64,000 nucleotides of DNA from Gnetum montanum (GCA_015680685.1 MNCI01018059.1:1174207-1238206), one strand, 5' to 3'; shown: positions 19,401 through 32,830, numbered from the stretch's first letter. The notes: generated by a model from the sequence alone, not told the origin. Numbers and translations are program-made.

Positions 19401-21824
19401 AATATGGATTTTGGGTGGCATTTGGTTTGAAGGGAACCCAATGAAAGGATTTGCAAGGGATGAGGTAGGAGTAGGATGACTAGCTACCTAAGTTTGTAAG
19501 GGCTTAGTAGGGCTGTTGGTTTAGAATAATGGTCTTTTATAAGCATGAGGTTCCAAACCCCTCAGTTGATGAACCAGCTATAGATTGATGACCTTGGTAG
19601 CATTGCACTGTTGTGGCTAGGCTAGAGGTTCACCCTGCATGGATGGAGCAGGTGGTAGTTATGTTAAGGATGGAGAAACAGGTGTAAGAATTGGAGGAGG
19701 ATAAGGATAAAATGTGGTATTCCTCTTAGAAAGTGGAGAATGAGATCTATAGTATTTGGGAGCGTAATAGTGATGTTGGAAAGGAAAAATGTAATTAGAG
19801 GAGTCACACAGAGACAAGGATTATTGAACATAATACCCATATGGATTTGGTTGCCTATAAGGGTACTACTACCTTGGTGGTGGCATTCCCCACGACTATG
19901 GTTGGTGCCACTATTGATATTGCTCATATGGTTGTGGTGGAGCTCCACTTGGATAATATTGTTGTTGCTAATGAAATTGTTTGGAATTACCCTGAGGATA
20001 AGGTAATCTTCTAGGTGTTTATCTTTTTTCTAGTCATGGATTTAGAGCATACACCCCAGACTCCTATAAGTGTGACATGATGGGGTAACATCCCTTAGGA
20101 TGTTCATATTGGCAAATGTCACACCCACCATCATCATCTAATTTAGTTTCTGTAATGCCCTCTACTATAGGTATCTTGCCATTACCCCTTTGGTAGGCAT
20201 GTTCAGCTTCTTTCTACCTTCTACGATCATGATCACTACTCTACTCTCTTGATTTCTCAGTGATTTTTATAGTAGTTTAGAATTTTTCATCTAATGAATC
20301 CTACATTTTATCTACCTTAGACGAACTTTTAGACATAGATTTTTAAATCAGTAAGATTTTTCTATTCACCATCTCATCAAGTGCTGATTCTTCTTCATTG
20401 TCAAAAAATTAGACCTCCTCTTTTTGATGGAAGGAACCCTATTCTATTCTTTAGCACTTTCCTATTTTCTTAACTCTTCTTTTGCTTTTGCTACTAGCTC
20501 AATTAGCCTTTGAATTTGATGGGCTTGGACTTTTGATAGTCTCCATTGGGCATAAACCCCAAGATTTCTTCTCGTTTATGATCTAAGTCCATTTATGATA
20601 TGATGAAGTTGTTTTTACTAAGAATAACCATGGCCAGGGCATCGGTGTATGAGAGAATAATATCTTCCCATGGCAACATCCAAGGGTTCATGGTTTTCTT
20701 GCTTCCATCCTTGGATTTGCCTTCTCAAATTAGACACTCTGGAGTATGTTTGATACTTATCATTACATAACTCTAGCATTGTACTCCACCTACGAATGAA
20801 TTTTGGCTTTAAGGATGACTACCAACATTCTACTTCCTTGATGAGTGTCATGGGAAATAGCTTTAATTTTTACCAATCACTTTTAATATTTTGTAAGGCA
20901 CAAGCATCGTGAAAAGCTTGAAGATGTGTTTGTGGATCAGAGTTATATCCCCCCTCAAATCTAGGAATATTCTTCATATCAAGTCATCTTATCCGACTAT
21001 CTCTCACATGCCTTATTGGAATTTTTACAGCCTTTGCAATATTTAGCATGCTTCAAGTTGCCAACAAAGGCTCACCATCATCATTATTTCAATGATGTCG
21101 ATGATGTCCTCTGCTACCCCTTCATTCATGGTGGGCTTGACGATCATCGTTGTTGTCTTGTTATTCTCCTTCATCATGATTATTCTTTCTACGACATTTG
21201 TTAAAACTAGAAGAGAAAGAAAAAGATGCAAGTGAAGAGGATGAAGATGGAGGAGGATTGTCACCACCATGGTGTATGACAACTCCTCTATGATTGTCAT
21301 GGACACCTTTGTTAGTTTTCTTGTCATCTTGATGCTTGCCTGAGCCCCTGCCTTAACTTCCATTTTTACCTTAACCTACATTGTTGATAATGGACTACAG
21401 ATTCAGGGCCACACCTCCATCACCAATAACAAGGGATGGAGAATCTTCATGTTGAGAACTCCCAGAGGGAGGGTTCTCATTATCATTTTGGTTAAGTAGG
21501 TATAAGGGATTAGTGAACCATTTCCCCTTTATTATCTCATGGTTCTTCAATGAGATGGTAGTCCTAGTAGTCATAAACATGCACAATGTACTCCTCTTGA
21601 AGATCCTAGATGCCTAACCTCTTAACAGTTTGAAGTAGCATCCTGGGCATAGATTGATCAAGAGGCATTACAATGTTGCCTTTCATATCTTGCCATCGTA
21701 GTTGTTCATCCTAATGCAAGATGAAGGTGAAGTTAGACACATACTCATCTAGATGAGTATACACCACCTTGCATTCTTAAGGAAATGATAGTTTAGTATC
21801 ATTGCACATGTAAGAAGAAGACAT
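19401..21824 (-). pseudogene. Athila-like gag
   Basis: The minus-strand start MSSSYMCND at 21824 follows the PBS by about 130 bp. ECKVVYTHLDEYVSNFTF follows, then a Ser-rich stretch (about 21200), a capsid core (about 20700-20900) and a compact zinc knuckle at about 20086-20123, spaced CX2CX3HX3C (CDICQYEHPKGC). Many stops and probable frameshifts. The homologous gag in the plus-strand element at 30960-32830 has the same order. Confidence 0.65.
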
Positions 21825-21958
21825 TTTTCAATACAAATAAAATATCAATGTGCTTATGTGATTATATTTTTCATGAGAATGATTTTGACCTTAGGGTTTA
21901 TCCAATGATGTTAATGATGTTTACTAAACCTAGCTAGCACATGTTTCAAACAAAAAGA

Positions 21959-21977
21959 CTCCTTGGCAATGGCACCA
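21959..21977 (-). promoter_or_regulatory. Primer-binding site, Athila-like minus element
   Basis: TGGTGCCATTGCCAAGGAG on the minus strand. It equals the tRNA-Asp complement TGGCGCCGTTGCCGGGGA apart from C-to-T and G-to-A changes, largely at CpG sites. A tRNA-Asp primer is known for Athila-type elements. Confidence 0.75.
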
Positions 21978-21978
21978 A

Positions 21979-22852
21979 TGGTGAGCAGTGAGTACCTCTA
22001 TGCTCAACCATACAAATAACTAAGCATTCACACATGATCTTGTCGAATTCCATGGGCTCTATGTCTTCTAGTACACTAGATTCTAGGAAGTGAACTTGCC
22101 CTAATAATAATTCGTTGTCTTCCCAATTACACTTGTGATGTACAAAGGTATGGTTAAGTGTAATCGAGGCATATGATTTTTATTATTTTATGTTTTATGT
22201 TCTTGGTCCTTTAAAATAGAGAAATGAACTATTTTAATAGCTAATTTAATTTAACTAATTAATTAATCTCTAACTAATCGTAACATCAGTATCTAGTCCC
22301 ACTTTCCATACACATCTTGAATGCATACAACACTGCTAGGCTACCAAATGTTAAGCGCTGCAAGGATTACCAAGTGTTGTATGTTATGATCGAAGTGGTC
22401 ATACTTATGTGTTTAATCTATTTGGCTTAATTACTTAATTAATTAATTAAAGTCTAGTTTAGCTTAATTAATTTCATAATTAATGAAAACAATAAATGCA
22501 GAAATAAATCATTAATCTATTCCAAGTGCTATACGGTTTGATCAAAAGGCTCATCTTTATTGTCATTTACATTAGTGTGCTCAGGCACATTAGTCCTCAA
22601 ATAAAGATCTATACACTTTTTGACTCCTGTTGTGGGCACTTAGAGAAATTTTCTAACTCTCAAATGAAAAACTACAAGAGCTCTCCTACAACTATGACTT
22701 GACCTTTCATAAACACAGTTGGTGAGCATGTATTTATAGACTTTATTATGGAGCTACATCGACAAGGTCCCATAAATGCATCAAATGCTATGTTGATGGG
22801 GCAACACCATGTAGATAGGGCCCCATCGATGCAACACTTTGATACTTCATCA
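21979..22852 (-). repeat. 5' LTR of the Athila-like minus element
   Basis: On the minus strand it starts TGATGAAGTATCAAAG and ends ACTGCTCACCA. The TATA box lies at 22731-22738 (plus tatttata). It is related to the LTRs at 29886-30806 and 42224-43168. Its partner lies outside the window. Confidence 0.8.
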
Positions 22853-25721
22853 AATATGAACATGAATATGGGCCAAATATTAGAAGGGGAAGGAAGGGAC
22901 TTAGCAGATCAATCTTCAATCCATTTGCTTCTGGAAGGTTGATTCTTGAATAGTAACAAGCATCCAATAGCAAGCAACTGCTAGCAAAAATAACTAGAAG
23001 GATCCAAGTAGCAACTGATTGCAGGTACAACACCAAGTAGTGAGTTGCATGTAGCAATAACAACACTAATATAGAAAGGGAGAAGATGTATAGGATGAGG
23101 AGCTAGTGGGATGAAATAGGAGAAGGAAAGGAAGAAGGAAGCAAGATATGGAAAGTAAAAGAGAGAAGCCAAGAGACTTTGATTAATCTCCCTTCTTGAT
23201 CCATTTTTATGAACTTTTATAGCCCTTAGGTTCTCCTCCTCGTTATTTTTCTTTTCGAAGAGATGCATGGGTACCATGTGTCATCAATGCATAGAAATTA
23301 GAGATCTTCTTTATTTTCTAACTAATACTTTGGATGTTCAAAATATTTATAACTAATCTCCAAATATGCTTTATTATCTCAATCTTCTTGATTTTCTAAA
23401 TGCTTGTCACCTATCTAAGTAAAATTAAATAAAATATGAGTATTTATGAAAAAAATCATAGATTTTAATAAAGGGAGAAAACACACACATACATATATAA
23501 AAGAAAATCTCAAAGTGATGACCAAGATAGTCTTATTGAAAATATAAGGCTTGCTTCATATAAGAACTAGGACTAATATCAAGAAAGGAATTATCCATTC
23601 TAGATAGTGGGGAAAAAACAATAACCTTATAATAGATTGAGGCAGTTATCAAGATTGACAAAACATAGGAAGACATTTCTGAAAACCAATGTTGCAACAT
23701 TTAAAAAAATGATTGAGCATAACCTTATTCCTCTAAAAATTAACAATCACAATTACTAGAAGCATTCGTTTCAAAGAGGAAAGCCCCCTTGGACAAACAT
23801 TTACAAATAATGATTACAAAGAAACTTGTTAACTCATCAATGTCATAGAATGCATTGCACCTTGTGTCCTTGCTAGGAAAATCAAAACCTTTAGTTTTAA
23901 CAAACAAATTAGGCCCAAATTAGGACCTGTCCAATGAAGATTTAGGTTTACAAAGAGAGGACTAAAAATTTTTCCTTCTCTAATCAATGAACTAAACATC
24001 ATGTATAAGGAGATTGTCTACCCTAGTTGGTAGAAGCCTAGAAAAAAAAAAGATGGAGAGGATCCCACACCCAATGGATCTCCAAAATTTTTCCCAATTA
24101 TTGCAGTGACAATTAAGTGCTTGATCAAGCACTTGATCGCAATTGTGAAAAAAGATCGCACAGATTTAGAGCAGTTATGATTTTTTCAATGACTCTATGT
24201 GACTGAGGCCACAAGTCATTGTCCTACAACAAAGTCACCTTAGACTTTAGAAAATGATGCATGAGTTTAGTAGATGTAACTGCCTAAAATGGAAGGCGTG
24301 CATGAATTTTAATGGATATAACTGTTGATATGGAAAGCACGTGGCTATGATATGAGTTCAATGGCAACATGTATGATACCATAGATCACTTCAATTTAAT
24401 TCAACATTGATCTCTATCTTTCAATGTTTCACTTTCATTTAATGTAGAAACTTAGGGTTAAGGCATCCAAAATCATGTTGTTAAAATTTGCATTTTTCAT
24501 TTTCCTTGCACTTGATCTTGAATGTGGGACATTGCACTTGCACTGGAGAGAGGATCAACATCAATTTTCTAGTTGGGTATGAGATTTTTATGTTTTGCAT
24601 TTTTTTCACCAGTGATATGGTTTTATTGAAGTATTTTAAGTTTTTTTTTTGTATAAAGATGTTGCGTGAGTCCATTTTTCTTCTTTAGCTTTCACTTTAA
24701 AATTAAGCTTAAAATACATACTTTTTTGGGTGTTTTCATTTTTCAATTACAATATTACATGAATGCTAGTGTAAAAATTGATCTTTTTAATTAATTTGAT
24801 GGCAAAATTTATTCTTTCATGGGAATTTTCTATATATAGTTCTAGATTCTAGCCCAAGATCTAGTTTATTGTTGGTATTCCTTCTTTCATACCTTTATTC
24901 TTTTTCAATGATTGGTTAGAGATTTCTATGTCATGAATACATTGCTCTACCTTCATGTTAGACCAAGATCAATCTTTTATACACAATTTGGTTGCAGTTT
25001 TGTTTTTTCCCCAACCCCATCCTAAGGTTTGTACCACTTTAACAATGTCTTCATTAAAATTTGCTCTCCATTTCAAATTTAAGATCTATGGGTTGTGGTT
25101 CCCATAACTAAATAATGGTTGATTTTTATTTATATTATACACATTTTGTTAGAAATAGACAATGGCTAAGGTGCAAAAGCCACTAAAACCTAAATTGTAA
25201 ATAGTTGCAAATAAGCATAGTAGAGAAATTTTTTTTGATGATATCAAAATTAGAACACAAAAGTATACTACATGTCTATAAAACTTCCCTATTTCAAGAT
25301 TGATATCAAGAACAAAAATTCCAATGAACACCAATTGCAGCTTCCATGCCAGAAGTCTAAAATTCATCACCATTGTTCATCTCATTGTTATCTCATTAGG
25401 TGCTATTTGAAACACAGGTGAATGAAGCTAATTACACTTATTGGGTATAGGACATCTCTACAAGTATAGGGGAAAAAGTACATTTACATGAAATTTCACA
25501 TTAACAATGAATATGAGTAATCAAAAAGAGGAACCTAAAAAGTAAAAATTGACTTGTTTCACATCATGTAGAAGAAAAATGGGACAAAATAGAAAGTGTA
25601 GCAGCATGATATTAAATAGATAACCATCCCTTGTCTCATATTTGATCTTAAGAAGAAAATTAAATTTGATTTTAAGTATTAATTAAATTTTTAACAATAT
25701 TTATTTTCATTTTTTAAACAA
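22853..25721. other. AT-rich intergenic sequence
   Basis: No convincing gene, RNA or structured repeat. Open frames are short and unconserved in look. It may contain the 5' flank of the hAT element, but I find no terminal inverted repeat. Confidence 0.5.
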
Positions 25722-26633
25722 ATGGCTCATCGAATAGATCTTGCTTGGGAACATGTTGATTTCCAAGATCCTAATAATAAGGATTCACTTAAAATTATAT
25801 GCAAATATTTTGGTAAAAAAATTGATTCTAGGGTGAATAGGATGAAACATCATCTTGCAAAGATGCTAGGGCATGATATTGCTATTTATCCAAATGTGCC
25901 TCTTCAAGTTGAAGAACAAATAAAAACTTATCTAATGCAAAGGGAAAGCAATTAAGAAAAACATGTTACTCTTAACAATTTTCTTGTACAACATCAAATT
26001 CAAAAGGCAAGTGAACAAGGATTCCATATTAAACATGTTCTTGGTATGAGTCATGTGAGAGGTAGAACTATGGATGCATTTGAACGTTTGATAGGTTTTA
26101 GTAACAGTGGAACTTCTAATGATGATGCTACTACTTCTCCTTTAATACATGAAGAAAACACTATTTTTCCTATTTCTTCCTCTATCCCTATTCATACTAC
26201 CATTGGTTCTTCTAGCTATCAGCCAATACATGAATGACTTGTTGGTGTTACTCCATCACACACAGGGCCTGGTGCACAACAAACCATTTATGCCAGCTTT
26301 AAAGTGAATCAAGATCATGTTAAGAAAACATATAAAGTGTGAGCACAAGTATATTAGAAAATTTTAATGTTTAAATTATTTTTATAGAAATTTGTTAAAT
26401 AAAAATGTAGTTTTCCTTTCTCTTTAACAAAATTGTTTTTTTATATGGTACTACACTAACTAGGATTATACTTTATTGCTCGCAAGTGTTTTATACTCGT
26501 GGGTTGCCATTGCATATATTTAATAGTCCTTTCTTTCAACATGCATGTGAGAGGATTGCATAGTGTGGACCTAGAAACTACAGTTCACCTTCATAGCATC
26601 ATGTGAGGACATCATTGTTACAAGAATGTAAGG

Positions 26634-26638
26634 ATGAT
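26634..26638. repeat. TSD of the solo LTR, left copy
   Basis: ATGAT, repeated exactly at 27699-27703. Confidence 0.85.
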
Positions 26639-27698
26639 TGATGAGTGGCGAGGTACCCCTACACTCAACCATACGAATACGAGCGTGCATGCGCGATCCG
26701 GTCAAACTGTGCAGACTAAATGCCTTAACACCACAAGAAACACTTGGGGTTAATCGTTCGTTGTCTTCCCAGGCTTGCTTGTAAGTGTCACGGTGTATGG
26801 TTAAGCAAGTCTGAGGTATGTGATTTTTTTGGTATTTTCCGGTTTATCTTCTATGCTATCAGAGGAAAGGGTTGAGAAACTAAGCTAACTCTAACTAATG
26901 TCCTAAGTCTAAATTAACTAGCGTCAGCATCCGTTCCCACTTACCGGACACACCCTGAACTATGCAACTGTGGCTTACCAAACGCTAATCGTTACTGGGA
27001 TCACCACACGTAACGCAAGTGCTCGAAGTGGTCGTACTGAGGCACCTATTTAGCTTAAGTGTGATAAGCAGCCGATTCCTTAGCTAGCCGTACACACCCG
27101 TGGGTGCTCGTAACTAAGTCGTACTTATCACACGTTCTAGCCTAGCGATGAGTAGCCGATTCCTTAACTAGCCGTACACATTGGACTACCACTGGGATTA
27201 CCAAGCGCAAAATCCTGGAATATGCTACTGGGTTACCAAGCAGCCAATGCTCGTAATTGAGTCGTACTCATGCATTGCGTCAAGCAGCCGATTCCTTGAC
27301 TATCCGTACACGTCCGTAGACGCTCATAATCAAGTCGTACTTGTGCGCACTAGGAAAGCAGTAAATAAACAACAATAAAAGCATGTGCTGCAAGGTTTAT
27401 CCAATCAAGTTCGTCTTTATTTCCGTACACAACTTGGGTTCAGGTTACAAGTTGCTCAAATAAAGAGTCGTTCACTCTAGGACTCCTACTGCGGGCACAT
27501 GGGAAAAATTCTAACTCTGGAGTGATCAATCTGCCAGAGCTTCGCTACTTCTAGCCAGGATTGGGAAATAAGGGGAGTGCCACCTCTTATTTATAGATAT
27601 GGCGGCGGACCGCGATATCGCAGGGAAAGACGTGATATCGCGGTGGCTGCGATATCGCGTACGCGATATCGCGGCACAGTGCATGTCGCATCTCATCA
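26639..27698 (-). mobile_element. Solo LTR of an Athila-like family
   Basis: A 1060-bp LTR with perfect ends (TGATGAG...CTCATCA) flanked by an exact 5-bp TSD. On the minus strand it ends like the Athila-like LTRs (GTACCTCGCCACTCATCA) and its TATA box is at 27588-27595. It contains three spaced copies of agccgattcctt near 27070, 27154 and 27286. A GC-rich cluster of GCGATATCGC palindromes lies at 27610-27675. It still has many CpGs, so it looks younger than its relatives. It arose by LTR-LTR recombination and interrupts a hAT exon. Confidence 0.85.
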
Positions 27699-29880
27699 AT
27701 GATATTGCTACAATGATGGCTGTAGCATCATGTATGATGGTTGGATAGATTGAAGAAATAGGACCATTTTGAATATCATGGTGGGATCAAAAAATGGGAA
27801 TATATTTTTAAAGTCCATTAATGCACTTGGAAAAGTGAAGAACCATGAATATTTGTATGAGGTTTTAAAAAACGCTATAGAAGAGGTGGGACCTACAAAG
27901 GTAGTCCAAGTAAGAAACTGTCAAAATTTATGTATTTCTCATTTTTAGATTTATTTGCATTGGTATATATTTCTATTATCTAATTTAAATATTTTATTTT
28001 CTTTAGGTTATCACTAATAATGCTAGTGCCTTGAAATCAATAGAAGCACTATTGATGAGTAAATATAATCACATTTATTGAACACCATGTGTCACACATT
28101 GCATTGATCTTTTGTTAGAAGATTTGGTTACTAAATTACCATGGGTGTCTAAGGTAAATATTTGGTTTCTTTAATTATTTAATTATTTGTTAGATGTATT
28201 TTACACATTTTAAATATTATTATGCTATTTACTAAATTTCAAGTGATATAGAAAGCAAAATTTGTATCAAAATTTATTTATGGTCATCACCTTTTGCATG
28301 ATCTCTCTCTTAAGTTTTCAAATGGAAAAGAAATATTATGGCTGGGGACAACTTGTTTTGCTACTAATCTCATATTATTGGAAAGCACAATTGAACATAG
28401 ATGTGATTTCATGAGTACATTTGATTGTTGAACATGAAGAATTTATAAAACTTTCAAAGTCTTTTGAGAGTTGAATGAGGCAAATGTTGTAATTTCTATT
28501 ATTTATGATATAGTTGAAGCACTAAGAAAACTTTGGTACAAGGAAAATGTTACAACTTAGGTATATTTTTCAAAGTTTTTATTGAATATTTATGATTTTC
28601 ATATATTTAACTTTTAATTTTTACTTTACATTATTATGCATGATTAGGTTGTTAGGCCATTGGTGAAGGTTCTTTGAATTGTGGATGGAGATAAACCTTC
28701 AATGACTTATATCTATGAGGCTATGAATAGAGCAAAGTTAACCATTCTATCTTTTCTGAAAGGAAATAAACTAGAGCCTAGGTATTCAACAATTTTGAAG
28801 ATAAATCATGAAAGGTGAGCTACTTATATCATGACACACATTTTATTTATAATTATTTTAAAACCATATTTTAATATTTTGTGATTAATTATTGGCTTGT
28901 AGATGGTATCAACTTCACAATCCTCTGCATTCTGCTATACATATTCTTAATCCCTTATTTGGATTTGGAAACCTCTTGATAAGAAAGAAGATTATGAACT
29001 AAAAGATGAGTTGCAAAAGTTACTAGACAAAGTTGTCCCTAATATTGATATGAGTGTAGCAATAATGCTCCAACTTGGGAAGTACAAAACAAAGACAAGT
29101 AGCCAATTCAATAGAGAAGTTGCAGATAAGACTAGAATTTCATTTACACCAGGTAATTAAAAATTGTATGTTAAATTAGGAATTTTGATATGACACTAGC
29201 AAAATACTAATTTAATTTTTAATATTTTCCTTTTACATATTACAATGGTGGAAAAACTTTGAAATAGATGCATTAAAACTAGAAACTCTTGCTAAGTGCA
29301 TCATTTCTCAACCATGTAATGTATTAGGTAAGTTGTATTCTAATTTTATTTTCAATTTTATTATTTTTAAATTTTAAAAAATTCATTTTTATAAGTTCTT
29401 ATGTTTGTATGTTTTTCAACATGTGAGTGAAATTGGAGTGTATTTGAACATATACATTCTAAAAAGCATGGTAGTTTGACATCTCAATGGCTAAATGATT
29501 TAGTCTATGTACATTACAACTTAAAAGCTTATTTGAAAAAGTTGGAAATGGTTAATTAGGATGACTTGGATATAGATGATATTCATCCCTCTTTGCCTAC
29601 TATAGAATGGGTTGGTGATGAGCTCGTTAATGATGATGGTGGAGTTGAAGTTGATCCTTTAGATGATCTAGATGACTTCCTTAATGACATGCCTCTTTCT
29701 ATAACGTTTACTCGATGTTTAGCTCAAGAAGATGCATTACCTATAGTGATATCAATGTCATCTCAAGCAATTCATCATGAAAATGAATGTCAAGATTTGA
29801 ATGAGATAGATGCATCTACTTCACATATGCAAGAGCACGTTAGAGATCCTTTTGATATTTATTTCAAATCACATGATGAG

Positions 29881-29885
29881 CAAGG
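29881..29885. repeat. TSD of the plus-strand Athila-like element, left copy
   Basis: CAAGG, repeated exactly at 43169-43173. Confidence 0.85.
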
Positions 29886-30806
29886 TGATTAGTGTCAAAG
29901 TTTCGCATCCATGAGGCCCCATTTATGTGGTGTTGCACTATCAACAAGGCTGAATGGGTGTAGCATTTTCTATGTGTACGAGGCCCCGTCAACGTAGCCC
30001 TAAAATAAAAACTATAAATACAAGCTCACATACGTGTTTATGAGGAGTCAAGTCATAGTAGTATCTGAACTCTTGTAGTTTTTACATTCAAAAGTTAGAA
30101 TATTTTGCTGAGTGTCCATAGTAGGAGTCATTAAGTGTATAGATCTTTATGCAAGCACTATTGTACATGAGCACAATAGTGTGTATGGCAATAAACATAA
30201 GATTTTTGATAAACCTTGCAGCATTCTGGATAGTTTAAATGTTTTATTCATGCATCTAATGTTTTTATTTATTTATTTAATGTTTCTCAGTAATTAAGCT
30301 AATTAAGTAATTAAGAAAATTAAGTAATTAAGCAAGATAAGTTAAATAATGATTAAGTAAACACATAAGTACAACTACTTTGAGTATGCGTATGCGTTTG
30401 GTAATCCCAACAGTGCTTAACGCTTGGTAACCCAGCAACGTTATATGTGTTTAGGATGTGTATGGCAAACCGGACCAAATACTTATGTTAAGACTAGTTA
30501 AATAATAGTTAGCCCATTAGGTTAAAGTAGACATTAAATTACGTTATTCTTTATCCTGTTTATTTTAAGCATCAAAACCATAAAGTATAAAATGACAAAA
30601 AATCATATGCCTTGATTACACATTAACCATATATTTGTACATCATAAGTGTAATTGGGAAGATAATGAATGACCATTAGGACAAGGTTCACTTCCTAGAC
30701 AACTAGTGTACAAGAAGACATAGAGTCTGCACAATTTGACTAGATCGCACGTGAATGCTTTGTAATTCATATGGTTGAGTGTAGGGGTACCTTTCATTGC
30801 TTATCA
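29886..30806 (+). repeat. 5' LTR, plus-strand Athila-like element
   Basis: Starts TGATTAGTGTCAAAG and ends TGCTTATCA. A TATA box (TATAAATA) lies at 30013-30020. It aligns over its length with 42224-43168. Confidence 0.85.
30013..30020 (+). promoter_or_regulatory. TATA box, plus-strand Athila-like 5' LTR
   Basis: The context aaaaactataaataca is conserved in the 3' LTR (42393-42400) and, inverted, in the two other related LTRs. Confidence 0.65.
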
Positions 30807-30807
30807 T

Positions 30808-30826
30808 TGGCTCCATTGCTGATGAA
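30808..30826 (+). promoter_or_regulatory. Primer-binding site, plus-strand Athila-like element
   Basis: TGGCTCCATTGCTGATGAA, one base after the LTR, a decayed form of the tRNA-Asp complement TGGCGCCGTTGCCGGGGA. Confidence 0.7.
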
Positions 30827-30959
30827 TCTTTTTATTTGAAACATCTGCTATCTAGGATTAGTGAACATCATTAACATCATTGGATGAACCTCAAGGTCAA
30901 CATCACTCTCACATGTAATATAATTATATAAGAAAACTAATATTCTATTTATTTAAAAA

Positions 30960-32830
30960 ATTTCTTCCTCTCTCAAGCGTAACAATGCTAAATTTTTGGT
31001 GCCACAAGAGTGCAAGGTGGTGTATACTCATCCAAATGAGTATGTGTCTAATTTCACCTTCATCCTAGACCAGGATGAACAACAGTGATGGCCAGATATG
31101 GAAGGAAACATTGTAATGCCTCCTAATCAATCTATGCCTGTGATGCTACTTCAAACTCTTAAGAAACTAGGTATCCATGATCTTCAAGAGGAGTATGTTG
31201 TGCATGATTACGACTACCAGGATTACTATCCCACTAAAACGTGATGCCAAAGAGATTGAAACCAGAAGAAAAAAACATGCATTTGTGAAGGGGAAATGGT
31301 TCACCAATCCCTTGTTCCTGCTAAACCAAGATGATAATGAGGACCCTTTCTTTGGGAGCTCTCAACATAAAAATTCTCCACCCCTTATTACTGGTGATGG
31401 GGGTGTGAACCTAAATCTACGTTCCATTATCAAAAAGCCAAGTTTAGGTAAAGATGGCAGTCAAGGTAGGGGCTTGGACAAGCATCAAGATGATAAGAAA
31501 CCTAATGAATGTGATCATGAAAACCAAAGGGGAGTTCGTATATACCATGGTGGTGGTAGTTCTCCTCCATCTTCATCCTCTTCATCTGCATCTTCTTCTT
31601 TTGATTCTGAAAAATGCCACAAGAGGAACCATCATGATGGAGGTGAGCAACAAGACAATAGTACTAATTGTCATGCCCACAATAATTGAAGGGTTAACAA
31701 AGGACATCATTTGTGATAATGAAATAATGATGATGATGAGCCTTTGCTGACAATTCAAAGCATGCTTAACATTGTAGAGGTAGTTAAGATCCCAACTAGG
31801 CATGTGAAAGAGAGTTGGATCAAGTGCTTAGACATGAATAATATCCCAAGATTTGAGGGAGGCTATAACTCTAATCCACAAAACCATGTAAAAAAATTTC
31901 ACAATGCCTACGCCTTACAAAACATAGAGAATGATTAGCAAAAATTGAAGCTATTCTCCAAGACACTCATCACAGAGGCAAACAGTTGGTACCAATCCTT
32001 GTAACTAGAATCCATTTGTAGATGGAATACCATGCTAGAACTATTTAATGAAAAATACTAGACATACTCTAGAGTGTCTAATCTGAGAAGGAAAATCCAA
32101 GGTTGGAAACAAGGAACACATGAACCCTTGGATGCCATCATGGATAGATATTATTCTCTCTTACATCGATGTCCTATCCATGGTTATTCTCAGAAGGAAC
32201 AACTCCATCACATCATAGATGGGCTCAAAGTGGAAACTAGAACTCTTGGGGTTTATGCCCAAAGGAGACTATCTGAATTAAGAGCTTATTAGATAAAAAG
32301 GCTAATAGAGTAGGTAGTAAAATAAGAAGGTGATTTTTGAAAAAGATAAAATGTAGAAAAATATAATAGAGATCCTTCCATCAGGAAAAGGGAGGTCTAA
32401 TTTTGTGATGAGGAGGAGTCACCACTCGACGATGTGATGAATAGAAAAACCTTATCCATCGAAAAATCTATTTCTAATATTTTGACAAAAGGTTGATAAG
32501 TTATGGGACTCTTTGGATGAAAAATTCTAAACTGCTATAAAGATTGCTGAAGAATCTAAAGACCAAAATAGTGATTGCAGCCATAGCAGACAGAAAGAAG
32601 CTGAACGTGCCTGCCAAAGAGGTCAGGATAAAGCTGCTATAGTAGAAAACGTTGTTGAGACAAAATTTGATGATAATGTTGGATGTGACATTTGTTAATA
32701 TGAACATCCAAAAAGATGTTGCCCTGTGGTGTCACACTTACAAGAGTTTAGGATGTATGTGCTAAATCCTTGACTAGCATGGAGGTAAGCACCTAGATGA
32801 TTACCTTATCCTCAAGACAATCCAAGGTAG
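30960..32830 (+). pseudogene. Athila-like gag, plus-strand element
   Basis: It aligns with the minus-strand gag. The expected ATG is ATT at about 30960. ECKVVYTHPNEYVSNFTF follows, then a 170-residue open piece at 31177-31689 with a Ser-rich low-complexity run. The capsid core at 32074-32292 has NLRRKIQGWKQGTHEPLD, then MDRYYSLLHRCPIHGYS, the standard retrotransposon Gag signature. A compact CX2CX3HX3C zinc knuckle lies at 32684-32719. Numerous stops. Confidence 0.75.

Larger units (their letters stand above)
16816..22852 (-). mobile_element. Athila-like Ty3/gypsy element, 5' part (split by the Tat insertion)
   Basis: Minus-strand LTR, tRNA-Asp-type PBS, gag, protease, RT and RNase H, ending where the Tat element entered the integrase zinc finger; its continuation is at 1-125. 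Block by block it matches the plus-strand element at 29886-43168. Athila-like features are the DSGSS-N-LIS protease motif, a protease-RT linker with LKTLP and EYAFLKNGK, and FMDDFSTYG in RT. Stops are frequent. Confidence 0.8.
25722..29885 (+). pseudogene. hAT-family transposase gene (BED, DUF659, hAT dimerisation)
   Basis: A multi-exon hAT transposase. The first exon starts MAHRIDLAWEHVD and contains a BED-finger-like segment (CKYFGKK, then VNRMKHHLAKMLGHD). The DUF659 catalytic-fold region follows from about 26490 and, after the inserted solo LTR, at 27704-27909 (DGWID, NRTILNIMVGSKNG). Exons at 28007-28153 (THCIDLLLED), 28252-28560, 28648-28814, 28903-29152, about 29245-29327 and about 29420 onward follow, with GT-AG introns of about 90 bp. 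The last carries the hAT dimerisation region (WSVFEHIHSKKHGSLTSQWL) and an acidic C-terminus. Stops lie at 25953 and elsewhere, for example TGA for Arg in CERNWS. One acceptor (about 29244) has lost its AG. The end is displaced to 43174-43209. Confidence 0.85.
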
